Counted from the first letter of the stretch, positions 21,602-34,098 are shown. The stretch is 64,000 nucleotides of DNA from Heterohyrax brucei (GCA_028571685.1 CM053148.1:83040001-83104000), one strand, 5' to 3'. Translations and numbers: made by a program. Notes: generated by a model not told the origin, from the letters alone.

Positions 21602-22304
21602 ATAAAATAAATACAATAACACATATTTTTAAAAGGTCCATGTGTGCATGTATAGTTAATTGTTTAGCAAAATTGCTATACAAAGATGGGAAATTGTTGT
21701 CTAACTTCATTGGAATTGCTTAGGTGGCACAGGTAACCCTGAGTTCTCCTTTGAAATTCATGAAAAGATTCTTGAGAGCCCTAACTCCTCAAAAGAGGCT
21801 TCCATACAGAGTTGTGTACACATGTTTAAACAACTGCCCACCTCTTGTTCTGCTAAAGGAGGCTATCAGTTCAGAGTTTTCAACAGAGGGCCAGGCCCTT
21901 GGCAGTTATGTTGGCTCTCAAGATGCCTCATTGCCCTAAGGCAGCTCCCTGGATCAGGAGTCGCATCTGTCTCCGGAGAGCAGTGCAACCACCAGCCAAT
22001 CAACAGCCTTGAATGGAGACAGAAGAGAAAATACAGCCGTTGATGTAAAACAAACGTCAAACAGCGCAGGAGCACAAGTTCAGCAGGGAGGTCAAATTTC
22101 AGTGAGTGAAGCCAAGGACAGCATCCAGCTGTGAATGTCAAAGCCAGCCCTGCCCCCTGGAGCTTATCACTTCAGTATAGAAGAAGAAATAATCATTGAA
22201 CAGATGTTCACAAATTCTGAATACTACTACCAGTTGTACTCTGTGAGATAAGGAAAAATTTCAGGTTTTGATAAAAGAGTCAAACAGGGCGATCTATGTT
22301 TGAC
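21602..22304. other. Unique, moderately GC-richer stretch
   Basis: Several overlapping 66-91 codon frames on both strands between 21724 and 22141; none has a recognisable domain and none shows a clear splice context. Confidence 0.4.
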
Positions 22305-22497
22305 TGGGGAGTCCTTGGGAGGGAAATGATTAAGTACTTGACTACTCATTGAAAGGAGGACAGCTGGAATCTACCCAGAGACACCTAAGAAGGAGGGCAT
22401 GGCAACCTACTTCTGAAAGGTCACAGCCGTGAAAATCTTACGGAGTGCAGTTCTACTCCACAACACATGGGATTGCCATGAGTTGGAACCGACTCCA
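22305..22497 (+). mobile_element. Long AfroSINE variant
   Basis: 'ctggggagtccttgggaggg' head, 'ggaatctacccagagacacc', 'aaggagggcatggcaaccta', 'ccatgagttggaaccgactc'. Its 3' end abuts a reversed SINE, giving a tail-to-tail pair. Confidence 0.8.
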
Positions 22498-22502
22498 TAA
22501 AA

Positions 22503-22660
22503 AACAAACCACTGCCTTCAAGTCAATTCCAACTCACAGCCACCCTATAGACAGAGTAGAACTGTCCCAGAGAGTTTCCAAGAAGCATCTGGTGGATTTG
22601 GACTGCCAACACTTTGGTTAGCAGATGTAACACTTGACCATTACACCACCAGAGTTTCTC
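22503..22660 (-). mobile_element. AfroSINE copy, full length
   Basis: 'aaaccactgccttcaagtca', 'gcatctggtggatttggact', head 'attacaccaccagagtttct'. Confidence 0.92.
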
Positions 22661-24708
22661 ATAGCAACTGGCAAATTTGATTAGGGCTCCAAGAAAGTTT
22701 GGTGTGAAATTGGTTACCTCTAGGCTATTCTCAGTGGCAATTCTTATCTGCTTAAGAATATTGAATTTCTTCTTTCAGCTCCCTCTGTCTCTGTTTGCAG
22801 AGACCAGTGGACAGTTGTAGTCCCCTTGTCCTACCTCCACCACCCGAGGTCTCTCTCCATGGACAATGCATGGAATTTTCACCAACCGTTGCAACCCTCA
22901 ATATTAAATAAATATGTGCTATAAAACAGAGGCTGAGAGCAACTAGGTCCATACTGACATACCAGATGGCTTTTTAAAATTGGAACACAAGTTTTTCAAC
23001 CTTTTCTGCATTCAAGTGTTGTTTAATAAGTGATTGTGTCTACATAACATCCATTTACAAGAATATTGAGAAAGCCTGGTTAATTAAGGTTAAGCAACTA
23101 GGTGAAGTGTTTTTTTTTTTTTTTTTTTATTGTTGTTGATACAAGTTTTTAAAAATTCCAACTGTAACTGCCTACATGATACAATGTTAAGTGTTTAAAA
23201 ATGTTTTCTTTCGAGAAGTTGACCTTCCTGACAAATACTGAGATTTGGACAGTTGACTTTGGATAATGCACCCCAAAACACTCCTCAAATCACATTCATG
23301 GGAATATAATGTAATGCATGTTGTAGAAACTTCTTTAAACAGACACATTTCGGTTTTGTTACACCCATTGGGGAGTTCACTGAGAAAGCATTCCTGTAAC
23401 TGTCTCCAACGTTCGGGATACATTTTTTAGAAATTAATATTTTATTGGCATATGAGGTCTATTACCTCATACGCTTCTCTTCCTAAAACATGATGACATT
23501 TTAGATAGGAAAAAAAAGAAAGAAAGAAAGAAAGAAAAGCCTAACAGCTAAGTCCTATCAATCTGCTTATGTTATGAATCTAGGCAAGCAGAATGCACAT
23601 CTTCTCTGAAAGAGTGAATTTCATTCCAAAGCAGCAAAATCCCATCAGAATTCAGAGAGTTTTCAAAGTAGCTAAAAATCAATTTTCTCCCCATATTTCA
23701 AGCATTGAATAAAATTCAGAAATATCAAGGAATGGAGGTAAGGGGTTTGTTTCTTGGGCTGTCCTTCGCAACGCAATCTATGCATTGCAGCGTTTTGTTT
23801 TGTTTTGTTTTTCTGGCAGCAAATATTTTCAGGCTCCACATTTCAAAGCAGGAGTAGAAAATAACTAACTCTTTATATCTGCAAATTCCTAAAACAAGGA
23901 CCAACTCCAGCTTTTTTTTTTTCCTTTTATTTTTTTGGGGGGATGAGGGTAAAGCTTTTGGGAGCATGAAAGGATTTCAATTTGCTTATTCTTCCTACAG
24001 CAGAAGTCATTTTTTGTTAATTCTTTCTACCTTCCTCTTGAAAAATGTACACAGCAGAGATGGTTTGCAAACTCACAGGCATGTATATCGATAGATGTGC
24101 CTTGCTTTGAACTTGGCGTAGGCTGATAGCTTGCTCCATTGGCGTCAAATGAAAAATCAAAACAGACTTCAACCTGAACTTCTGAGGAATTGAAAAAAAA
24201 ATTGGAAAACAACTAAACGCAATTAAGCAACAACGACAACGACTGGAGGACATTTGAAACACAGAGTTTGAATAAAAGCAGTTACTCTATAATTGGTAGC
24301 TCACATGAACAACTGATACGACCATTTCCATTCAAGAGCCATAAACTCAGGAACACATGTGGTTTCAGTGGCTTTTTCCAAAGTTATAGTCTGGAACCAA
24401 ACGAAATTGCGATGTAACAGCTGGAATTTTAGAAATCTCTGGTGAGTGCTTCATTCTTAGCAAATGAAAGAACAAAACAGAGACTCGAAGAGAAGATCAA
24501 GATTTGAGAGGGAAAAAAAATCAACACTAGAGAAAACAGAAAAAAAAAAGCTGTACGATCCATAAAATATTTTCATAAGCCATGGTTCAGTTTAGGAGTG
24601 GGAATATAACCTTGTATTGTTCATTAGTCTGAATGCTAGAGAGGATATTTGTCTTCAAAGGGAAACATCACGTTCCCTCCCGGATCCTACACTCCAGTAT
24701 CTCCTGCT
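22661..24708. other. Unique AT-rich stretch with homopolymer tracts
   Basis: About 2 kb without recognised repeats or genes. T run of about 20 at 23109-23128; several frames of 60-81 codons without domains. Confidence 0.45.
23510..23538 (+). repeat. (GAAA)n microsatellite
   Basis: Five to six tandem GAAA units after an A run. Confidence 0.85.
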
Positions 24709-24805
24709 TTTGTTGTTGTTAGGTGTTGTGCAGTTGATTCCAACTCACAGGGACCCTGTGTACAACAGAAGGAGACACTGCCTGGCCTTTCACCAAGCTC
24801 CTGGT
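24709..24805 (-). mobile_element. RTE LINE 3'-end fragment
   Basis: 'gttgttgttaggtgttgtgc', 'cctgtgtacaacagaaggag'. Ends at about 24805. Confidence 0.7.
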
Positions 24806-26246
24806 ATTTTTTTATGCCTGAGTGCACTCGCCAGTTCTTGTCATCTGTGATGAGAAGAAAAGAGGGGACCTCAACTGACATAAGGATTACAGGCTTCACT
24901 CGACTGTGTTTGCCCTGAGAGGAAAGTTTCACTATTAGATGGGATGCTCAACAGCTTCTAAAGCAAACCTAGGTAGGTTCTTTGTTCCCAGATGTAGCTA
25001 GCAAAAGAAAGACAGACAGACAGACAGACTCAGCGATGGTTCCAAGTCACTCAGGCCTTCCTGGTATGAAGTGTGGCCCAACAACAGCTTATGTTGTGGA
25101 TAGAACCCTGGGAATCCTCTAAGGAGGCCTGTTTAGGAAAGTGGTGTGCTGGAATCGACTCATGTATCCTGTGAGAGGGTGTGGACAAGCCATAATGTAA
25201 TGAGTCATTCAGGATCTTGAAATCACTCATGGCAGGAACATTCGTATCTTGGAAGTAGACAAGTATTACAGTGCTGTAATGGCCTTGCTCTAATATGACC
25301 TTTCTGGCCCTAGGTTTGTAATCTCTCAAAATGCTTATCTGGCCAAAATCTTTTGAGGGATTGATCCTTTAACTACCTGCATAATGGGTTTGTGGGGATT
25401 AGTTGGTTTGTTCTCTACATAGAAGGCTTGCAAATCCTCCCAGTAGGACTGGTCAGTTTACAGAAGCCACACTCTGAAGCTGAGAAAAAGTTCTCTGATG
25501 TAAATTTCCGATCTCAGAGAGGTTTTGGGGGCTTCCTGGTTGACAGCCAGGAGAGGAGTGGCGTGTCCTTTGGACACGTGGCTGCACTGCACAAACCTCC
25601 TAGATGAGCCATGACATAGTCAAGGTCTCTGACACTGAGCCAGTCACACTGAAGACGAAAAGAAACAGCAGCCAGCACAGCAGAGATGAGGGGCAGAGAG
25701 ATAGCGGCAGCAGTGCAAGTGGCAGGAACCAGGAGACCTATAGATGATACAAGGGGACAGAGTAAAATCAAGGGACAAGCTGGGCATCTCCAGGAAGAAG
25801 GTCACCAACAGAGCAGAGGTCTGAGCACACACATGCAGGGTTTGGGCTAGAGAGCTGTCATGATGCTGGCCTGACCCTAGCACTGGGCCCAGAGTTGTTC
25901 CAGAGTTTCTAGCTGAGAGTTGGACCAGCAAGCACAGGGAGCCAGACCTAGTCAGCAAAGTGAGGGAGGCAGTGAACACAGTCACGTGGCCGCTGGCCAC
26001 ACATCTAACAACCCAACTGCTGACACAGGATACACAGAAGGCTGGTCCGTTGACACCGAAGTGGACATGCGCAATTTGGACAGGGTGAGGAGGCTGACTT
26101 TTAGGCATTAATGGTTTCTTCCTCTACAATACTAAGTGGGGTACACATAGAGGAGGAGAGGAACAAGTTCACCTCAAATGTATTCCTGTCACTTTCTGTA
26201 GGTTCTTGTTGCTTACTGTACCTTCTTTAAATAGGAAGCCCCGAAC
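24806..26246. other. Unique, GC-richer stretch
   Basis: No repeat recognised. A 154-codon minus-strand frame (25644-26108), the longest open frame in the window, is Ser/Leu/Cys-rich with no identifiable domain and overlaps other frames. I do not call it a gene. Confidence 0.4.
25007..25029 (+). repeat. (GACA)n microsatellite
   Basis: Five consecutive GACA units. Confidence 0.85.
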
Positions 26247-26402
26247 ACCAAACTCACTGTGACTGAGTTGGTTTCAACTCATAGACACCCTACAGGATGC
26301 AGCAGAATTGCCCCTCAAAGTTTCCAAAGGGCGCCTGTTTATTCAAACAACCTACCTCTTAGCTAGCAGTCAAACTGGTAACCACCACACCACCTGAGTT
26401 TA
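26247..26402 (-). mobile_element. AfroSINE copy, full length
   Basis: 'caccaaactcactgtgactg', 'aaagtttccaaagggcgcct', head 'accacaccacctgagttt'. Confidence 0.9.
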
Positions 26403-26989
26403 ATAGCAGCTTTTAATTGTGAGCACTGCATAAGTGTCTTGTGTATATAACTCAGTGGCATCAAGATAGTAGAGTCCTCCATACAGCAGTCTTCTTTCTG
26501 TCTGTAATTTTGAGGCAACTGGTTTGTGCCTATGCATACAGTTCAACTATCGTATGCTAAAAGGATCTTGACTTTCAGAGACTTGATTTAGCATCATGCC
26601 ATTGGCTCTGTGTGAAGAGTACTTAGGGCTGGACCTCTCTATGTAATTTAGTCCTAAGCTACAGCATTCTACTTTTTGAGATGCAAGTGGAAGCTTTTGA
26701 GTGGTGATGGTGAGCAGCCCTGGTTGGGTTCTCTGCTCCTCTTGAAAAATTCTGTGTAACTGATTAGCAGTGGTATTGACTGGAAAGAGCATATTTTATA
26801 CAAACCATAAAACATTCATCTGAAGTTAATTTCTCAAAAGTGAACAAAGAGAAAGTTTTACAAAAACCAGTTGTCACCCAGGTAGGTGACCATCCTGGGG
26901 GTAGAAGGTGTTGATTCTTGATCAACAAACTCTGTTGCTTAGATCCTTAGTTTCTTGCTGCCCAATTTAAAAGGAAAAGTAGTCTTGCC
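26403..26989. other. No recognised feature
   Basis: Unique sequence. Confidence 0.45.
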
Positions 26990-27493
26990 AAAATATTCAT
27001 TTACTTTGAATTGATATTTCCATTTTGAAGAATTTATTCCATAGAAACTGTATACTTACATAAAGAGAGACATACACAGATATTCATCACAAGACTACTT
27101 GCCAAGCCAAGTGCCATCGAGTCAGATCATATAGCTAAAAATTGGGAAAAGAAAATAGATATCATAATTTGTCTAACAAAATTTAAGACAAATTACAAAA
27201 CTTGAAAATGGAATGTTACACAATTCATTGAAATGCTGTTATAGCTTATTCATTGACACAGAGAGGTGTTCATAGTACAGTGTTACATAGGTAAAAGTAG
27301 TATTTATGATATGATCCTGTTTGGTTCAAAAATACATATCTTTAACTAGGGAAAGCCTGGGAAAAAAATACATACGCCAAAATTTTGGCAGTGGTTATTT
27401 TAGAATGATGGAGGTTTAAGTAGTTTTTATTCATTTCAATTTATATTTTCATGTTTTCTCAACTTTTATGCAATGAATATGTATACAGAAAAA
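26990..27493 (+). mobile_element. Old L1 (L1M-type) 3' end
   Basis: 'gaagaatttattccatagaa', 'cacagatattcatcacaaga', then 'aaaattgggaaaagaaaata', 'gatatgatcctgtttggttc', 'caaaattttggcagtggtta' and an A-rich end follow the classic order of old mammalian L1 3' ends. A 28-bp SINE-tail insertion sits inside at 27102. Confidence 0.6.
27102..27129 (-). mobile_element. Micro-insertion: SINE 3' tail only (28 bp)
   Basis: The reverse complement reads gatctgactcgatggcactt then ggcttggc. The L1 sequence to either side is otherwise continuous, so the ancestral empty site is known. Starts at the GATC palindrome centre. Confidence 0.7.
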
Positions 27494-27997
27494 AAAAAAG
27501 GAAAAACGTGAGAATGCTAAACTAATCTACTTTTCTTATCTTTTCTTTTCTCCCTCTGCGACTGGTTGAAATTTCCAGAAGGTGAAAAACATGGCAAAAG
27601 AATTTTCTGTCTGAGGAGTGAGAGAAGTAAAAGGAAGTCCTTATAATTTACAGCCAACTCTGGGATAGGGAGATGATGAACTGAGTACAAGGAAAGTTCC
27701 CTCTGTCTACATCTACCCACCCCGTGCGCAAATTCCAAATCTCAGAAAGTGTTAAACATGGAAAGTTACGAGGAAAGAGCCTATTACCCTATTTCCTGTT
27801 TGGGACTGTGGAGGGAGACCACTCACCACATTGTCCAGAGGAAAATGCATCCACCTGACAGGTGTGAATAAGCATGCAAAGAGAGGTAAGGAAATGAACA
27901 AGTGAGGGGATCTTGAGCACTACTGGGTTACTGAGCTGCTAGTCAGTCCTGGGTTAAATGGAACTGTACTTCCTCATAAGGCCTCACCACAAATCAT
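27494..27997. other. No recognised feature
   Basis: Unique sequence. Confidence 0.45.
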
Positions 27998-28200
27998 GAG
28001 CTCAGATGGAGTTGATTCCAACTCATGGAGATCTCATGTATGTCACAACAGAACTGTTCCACAGAGTGTTCAGCTCTGTGACCTTTCAGAAGAACGTTGC
28101 CAGTCCTGTCTTCTCAAGTGTCCCCAGGCAGGGTTCATACTCCCAAGTTTATGCTTACAGATGAAGCGCTTAACAATTTAATCTGCCCAGGGACTCTCCA
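27998..28200 (-). mobile_element. Long AfroSINE variant
   Basis: 'gatggagttgattccaactc', 'cagaactgttccacagagtg', head 'taatctgcccagggactctc'. Confidence 0.75.
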
Positions 28201-28997
28201 AGGGGGAAGAACAGGATGACTGATTGTTTAACACTTTGAGTTTGGTGGGACGAGCGTAGCAACCAAAGACAAAGACCTCCACCTGGATACGTAAGAGCTG
28301 ATGGGCACAGCTAGGACTCACAGGAAATCCTTAGCTCCCGCAGAAGCCAAATTAGAGGCAATTCACTCAGAAACAACAACCGTGCTCTAACCTAACCAGC
28401 AGCTGAAACCACAAGTTCCTCAGGTAAGCCTCAGACACCACTTGGGGCCCAGAGGTCAGGCCAGGACACCCACACTTCAGTGAAAATCCAGGGACCATCT
28501 CAGGCCTTCCTCTCCCCTGCTGCTGGGGAGCCCCCATGGGCTGTCTATATGCCCAGGTGCCAACTGCAAGAACGGTTAGATGTGAGAAAGAAAGGAGAGG
28601 ATGAACATTGATGTGGGGGAACAGAAGGAATCATACAATGGCTTTGACAGGAGAGTCTGAAAATCAAAAATCTGCAACTGAATATTTTGTTCCCTGCCTC
28701 TACACTCCATCCAAGAGAATGCATGATTTGAGAGAAATGTTTGCCAATTTGTAGACAATAAAGAAGTTCTTGTTGAATGGGCACAAGAAATCTGGGGTGA
28801 AAGGGGAGTGTGTTGTTACCTTATGCAGATCACAACTAATATCACACAACAATATGTGTATAATTTTTTCTATGAAAGATTAGCTTCAGTTGTAACCTTT
28901 CACCCGAAGTACCATTTAAAGAAAGAAAACAAAGAAGGTGTTTTGTCTTTGTCCATCCGGGACGCCATATGGATGTCTGCTATCGTATTTACTTCTT
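28201..28997. other. No recognised feature
   Basis: Unique sequence. Confidence 0.45.
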
Positions 28998-29154
28998 TAG
29001 GAGCCCTGGCAGTGAAATGGTTAAGAGCTTGGCTGCTAACTAAAGGGAGAGTAGTTTGCATTCTACCAGCTGCTGCTTGGAAACCCTATGGGGCAGCTCT
29101 ATTCTGTCCTATGGAATCACTAATATCTTGGAATCAACGGCCATAGGTTTTTGG
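28998..29154 (+). mobile_element. AfroSINE copy, full length
   Basis: 'gccctggcagtgaaatggtt', 'ggaaaccctatggggcagct', tail 'caacggccataggtttttgg'. Confidence 0.9.
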
Positions 29155-29689
29155 AGATTATACGTTTATACTTCTTTCAACAAAAATCTATCCTCTTTAA
29201 TCAGAAAGAAATTAAAAAATAAAATAAAACAAAACAAAACAAGACAGCATTGGGGACCTTCCACGCTGTAGTTGATGCATAGATTCACTGGCTGACTCAC
29301 TCAACAAAGATTTTAAAGGCATTAGTAAGTACTGAAGGGTAACAGAGCCTGGAGGCAAGGCTGGTAGGAAGTATATAAGGCTAAGCAGAGAAGGTCAAGG
29401 AGGGAGGTATGTGCAAAATGCTGATCCTGCCAGTCCCAAGGCTCAACAACTACTCCGCATGCATTTCTCTCTCCCTATTTTGGGGCTTACTTGCTTAATG
29501 AAGGGTGTCTTTAGCCTTCTTTGTTTTGACTTTGTCTCATCTAGTTGTCAACGTAACCAATTTAAGGAAAAAATTTGTATATTTGTGAAGTGCAAGCTAA
29601 CTTGAAGCAGAAAAAAACAACCTAAACTGCATTATTATTACTATGTAATAATAATTCAATCACAGTAATACAATACTATGTAACATGTA
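29155..29689. other. No recognised feature
   Basis: Unique AT-rich sequence; A-rich run with repeated AAAAC units at 29215-29245. Confidence 0.45.
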
Positions 29690-30112
29690 CATTATGAATG
29701 CCAAAGCTGGACAATGAACAAGGAAGACAGAAGAAGAACTGATGCCTTCGAATTGTGGTGGTGGAGAAGAATATTGACTGTGCCATGGACTGCCAAAGAA
29801 ACAAACATCTGTTCTGGAAGAAGCAGAGCGAGAGTGTTTCTGGGAAGCAAAGGTGGTGAAACTGTTTTACGTACTTGGGACATGTTGTCAGGAGGAATCA
29901 GTCCCTGGAGAAGGACATCTCGCTTTGTAGATTGGAGGGTCAGCGAAAAAGAGGAAGGCCCTCGATGAGACGGACTGATGCAGCGTCCGCAACAATGGGT
30001 TTAAGCATAAAAATGATTGTGGGCACGGAACAGGACCTGGCAGTGTTTGGTTCTGTTGTGAACAGGGTCTCTATGAGTTGGTGCTGACTGGGTGGCACCT
30101 AACAACAACAGC
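29690..30112 (+). mobile_element. RTE LINE 3' end, well preserved
   Basis: 'aagctggacaatgaacaagg', 'ccttcgaattgtggtggtgg', 'gacatgttgtcaggaggaat', 'gaggaaggccctcgatgaga' and terminal 'ggcacctaacaacaacagca'. The final (CAA)n-like tail marks the true 3' end. Two 70-84 codon frames here belong to the element's C-terminal coding part. Confidence 0.9.
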
Positions 30113-31334
30113 AGATTATATTAAAGACGGATACATGTTTTAACTATGTAGGATTGAAGAGAAACAACTCCAAAGAGTGCCTCCAGATGGTAAATGGCAG
30201 AGCTTTAGGCAAAATCTGCTGTCACCCAAAGATAATGACTAATATTTTCCATACCAAGGTAGACAGCGTGCCCTAATTAAGTGCCCTCATTAGTTAGATG
30301 GCAGTCAAACATGGAGTTAAAGAACTTTTGTAAAATCTGCATTGCTTCATCTTCACTTTATAATCTTCAGATTGTGCAATTCTTTCCCTTGGGAATAAAG
30401 TCAATATAAAACATGCTTTCTGCACGCAGAACTTTGTAGGGCTTGGAAAGTATGGTTTAGTCATTAGAAAACTATCCACAAGAAATGGACTCACAAACCA
30501 ATCTTCTTCCCAGAAGTTTGGAATTATTTGGTGATTACTATGGAAGACCTGTAGCAAAAGAATTTTTTTTTGCAAATTAAATAAATATGTCTAGGGAAGG
30601 ATGAGAAAAATAAAGAAAAAAAAATGTAGACTTTAAAATAGCTATCAAACAAAAATCCCAGTGTTCTGGAGAGCACAACTGATATTTTCCCAGTTTTAAA
30701 ATAAAATATTTATTTTCTGTAAGATTGACTGTTGCATACATAGTCTTTAGTAAGTCAATTGATTTGATTTGACTCCAGGGACAGTCAGCTGAGGTATCAA
30801 AGTAGTCAAGATTATTGCTGTCCTTGAGGAGACCTCCTCTGTCATCCTTACTGAGCTGACTTGTTCCGTAAGCTGTGCTCCTTCACAATCTTTTAGATCT
30901 TGGGAAAATGATACTTTGTGAAAATGTGGTAAAGTCTCTCAGAACAGGAAAGACTTTTTCTTCCTTTGCCCCTTTTTATGGGACATGGATGTACATTGGT
31001 AGTCATCTTCAGAAGCCATCTGTCTTGCTGACCACAAGTTTACACGCTCTACAGGAAAAATTTCTCAGTGAAGCAGATTTGTCCCCTCCCCTCATACATA
31101 TTCAACTTGACAGGATTTGCCATGGAGGCATGACAAGAGAAGGGACAAAATCTAACTTCTGCCAATAGGCATGTAAAAATATCAGAATGACATAGACTAT
31201 TGGTTTAACTGAACTCAGTTAAACATTTCAGAGTTTGAGCTTAGTTTTTCTATTGTATTGTGTTTGGCAATTTGTACTTCAAAACTCATGCTTTGCATTA
31301 TAGACAATAGAAGCAAACAACCATTTAATCCTTT
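30113..31334. other. No recognised feature
   Basis: Unique AT-rich sequence; frames at 30294 and 30875 have no recognised domain. Confidence 0.45.
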
Positions 31335-31660
31335 TCATGTCAGTTATGATAGACTATGCTAGACCACCAAAATCTCAAGGGCTGAACACAACACAGGTTT
31401 ACCATCCGTGTCTGTGAAGTTTGCCATAGGGACTGGGTGAGCTCTGTCAACCTTGCAGTGTCTCACTGCATCAGGTTGCTTTGATCTTGTGACATTTTTC
31501 ACTTTAATACTGTCTTCCAAATTCAGTCTTTGACAAGAAATTTGCACATGGGATTATTATTGCCAAAGCCCAGGAGTGACACTTCCTTTCACCTCTATTA
31601 GATCAAAGCTGACCTGCTAAGAGGTGTAGTTTCCAATATTCTCATGAACAAAAGGCACTT
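31335..31660 (+). mobile_element. Ancient mammal-wide repeat, family not named
   Basis: 'ccaccaaaatctcaagggct', 'aacacaacacaggtttacca' and 'gagtgacacttcctttcacc' keep the order of a common old mammalian repeat. Identified by eye only. Confidence 0.3.
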
Positions 31661-31694
31661 CAGACATTATTGAACACTAATATTTCTTAAAATA

Positions 31695-31833
31695 AAAGCT
31701 CCATTACCTTAGTGTGGATCCCAATACATAGCAACCCTAAAGGACAGTGTAAAACTGCCTTATACTGTTCCCAAGGAACATCTGGAAGATTCAAACTGCT
31801 GACTTTTGAATTAGCACTGCACCACAGGGATAC
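31695..31833 (-). mobile_element. AfroSINE copy, tail and head trimmed
   Basis: 'tacatagcaaccctaaagga', 'gattcaaactgctgactttt', head 'gcaccacagggatacc'. Confidence 0.85.
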
Positions 31834-31944
31834 CTAACTAAACTCAATAAATGTTTCTTCGTTCCTCAAATTCATTTCTGTCCATTGTGCTTTACTCTCT
31901 TTTTTTATTTCATATTCAAAAAGTCTTTTAAGTAGAATATGTTC

Positions 31945-32129
31945 AATCAGTTGGACTACATGGACAACATGGCCTCAGGACTGGAGGAAGACTCACGAAC
32001 AGCCCGTCACATGCGGATGACACAAGCTGGCTTGCTGAAAGCAAAGAACACTTACGATACTCACTGAAGAAAATAAAAGACTGCAACAGCTTTCAGTATG
32101 AATTACACCTCAAAATGAAGAAAACAAAA
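31945..32129 (+). mobile_element. RTE LINE, left part (interrupted by L1)
   Basis: 'aggactggaggaagactcac', 'tgcggatgacacaagctggc' (region of the RT active-site box, frame-shifted here) and 'tcagtatgaattacacctca'. Sequence resumes at 33017 as if uncut. The last 12 bases, aagaaaacaaaa (32118-32129), are the target duplication of the L1. Confidence 0.85.
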
Positions 32130-32720
32130 TCAGAGCCACATAATCCAGAAACTGCATCAGCATGAGACCAGAATTAAATGGCGCCCGGCCATTACCAATG
32201 ATCGTCCTAATGGGGAATGCAAGGTAGAGCCTCTGATACAATGGGAGAGAAATGGGTGTGCAGAACTTGACTTCCATTAAAATGACCAGACTTGATGGTC
32301 CAACCGCCTGGAGAGTCCCCAGAAAACATGGTCCTTGGGTTCTTTCTGTCAGTCCAGGAATGAAGCCATTCCAGAAGCCAGCTCTTCAAAGGTTGGACTG
32401 AACTATAAGACATAAAATGATACTGGCGAAAAGTATGCTTTTTGGCTGAAGTAGATACTGGGCAGCTCCATCCAGAGGAGAGATGAGAGGACAGAGTGGG
32501 ACAGGTGCTGGCCGAATGGACACAGGAAATACAGGGTGGAAAGGAACACCGTTCGGTCACAGCAGGGAGAGTGCTAGAGTACATACACACACTGCATACT
32601 TAGATTACATACACACATTACATACGTACATTACACATAGCATGTGGAAGTTTTTGTATGACAAATTGACTTGGATTATAAATTTTCACTTAAAGCAGAA
32701 TAAAATATAGTTTAAAAATT
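32130..32720 (+). mobile_element. L1 3' UTR inserted in the RTE
   Basis: 'cagcatgagaccagaattaa', 'gaacttgacttccattaaaa', 'ctcttcaaaggttggactga', ending with 'aaattttcacttaaagcaga' and AATAAA. A 5'-truncated L1 with no ORF2. The duplication aagaaaacaaaa at 32118-32129 and 33005-33016 brackets this plus the next segment. Confidence 0.85.
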
Positions 32721-32724
32721 TTGC

Positions 32725-32950
32725 TTGTGATTAAGTGAAAGTTTGCAATCTGAGTCTGTTTAGCATGGCCCCCTCTCTGTAACTCTGTGCTCTCCTCACA
32801 CTACAACAGCATATTCTCCTTTTTCACCGGTGTTTCAGTATCCTGTCAACCAACACTTGTTCCCTCCTTTCCACCTTCTCCTCTCCACTGTGGAAAGAAA
32901 ACAGTAGGGCAGCCTCAAATATATATGCATATAAAACCATAAAATACACA
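32725..32950 (-). mobile_element. Second L1 3' end, tail-to-tail with the first
   Basis: 'attaagtgaaagtttgcaat' is the reverse complement of an L1 3' terminus, compare 'ttaaatgaaagtttacaatt' at 45312. Pyrimidine-rich UTR-like sequence follows ('ttccctcctttccaccttct'). The two L1 ends meet tail to tail inside one target duplication. Confidence 0.55.
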
Positions 32951-33004
32951 CACCACACGCATCTCTCTATCCCAGAGTCCAGAGAATAAAATATTTTTTT
33001 AAAA

Positions 33005-33651
33005 AAGAAAACAAAACCCCTTAAACCTGGACCAATAAGCAACAACATGATAAATGGAGAAAATATTGAAGTTGTCTGGAATTTCATTGTGCTTGGATCC
33101 AAAATCAATGTCCATGGAAGCAACAACCGAGAAATCAAATGAAATATTATACTGGGAAAGTCTGCTGCAAAAGTTCTCTTTGAAGTATTAAAGAACAATC
33201 ATGTCCCCTTGAGGACTAAAGTATACTTGACTAAAACTATGTTTTCAGTCACCTCACATGTATGTGAAAGTTGGACAGTGAGTAAGGAAGACACAAGAAT
33301 TGATGCCTTTGAAATATGATATTGGAGAAGAATGTTGAATATACCATGGTCTGCCAGAAAAACAAATCTTTCTTGAAAGAAGTATAGCCAGGATGCTCCT
33401 TAGAAGGGACATGTTACCAGGAGGAACCAGTCCTCTTAAAGAAGACATCATGCTTGGTACAGTAGAGGGTTAGCGGAAAAGAAGACCCTCAACGAAAGTA
33501 TTAACATAGTGGCTGCAACAGACATAGTGGCTACTCAGACATAGCAACGTTTGTGAAGATGACTCAAGACTGGAGAGTGTTTCTGCTGTTGTACATAGAG
33601 CAGCTAATGAGCTGGAATCAACTTGATGGCACCTAGTAACAAACAACAACA
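33005..33651 (+). mobile_element. RTE LINE, right part with 3' end
   Basis: 'ggaccaataagcaacaacat', 'gtgcttggatccaaaatcaa', 'tgcctttgaaatatgatatt', ending 'gatggcacctagtaacaaac'. Continues the reading order of 31945-32129. The first 12 bases are the L1 target duplication. Confidence 0.88.
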
Positions 33652-34098
33652 CATTATCAACCAATTAGAGTGTCAATGTTTCTCCTGACGTGATAATACT
33701 CATGACGTGGTAATCAATTGCTTAACTCATCCTTACTTAGATAAACCATCTTCATCATAGGTTTCCAGCATCTTTACCAAGCAAAAGGATTTGGAAGTAA
33801 GCTAAAACTGATAGACTAGGCATGTTGGTAAAATTATGCCATTTTAGGGTGTAATGAGATCCTTACTGAAAATTAAGTAACCATGATTGCACATTTAGTA
33901 AGTGGTAATTTTAACCTTTAAAATCAGAGCCACCTGACAGTAAGTTTGAAACCATTTCCCCCAAAGCTCATCAGCAGATTCCCCTTGTGTGTGTTAGCTA
34001 CTACAGACCAAAGATGACTCAGCATTTAATGTTGACTTCAGTTGTGAGAACCTGCCTTTTAAAATGTTTAAGTTCTATAATTCCCCCCAATGTATATT
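33652..34098. other. No recognised feature
   Basis: Unique AT-rich sequence. Confidence 0.45.

Noticed and set aside
25644..26108. 154-codon minus-strand frame, longest in the window
   Set aside because: Biased Ser/Leu/Cys composition, no domain, overlaps frames on both strands; expected by chance in a GC-richer stretch.
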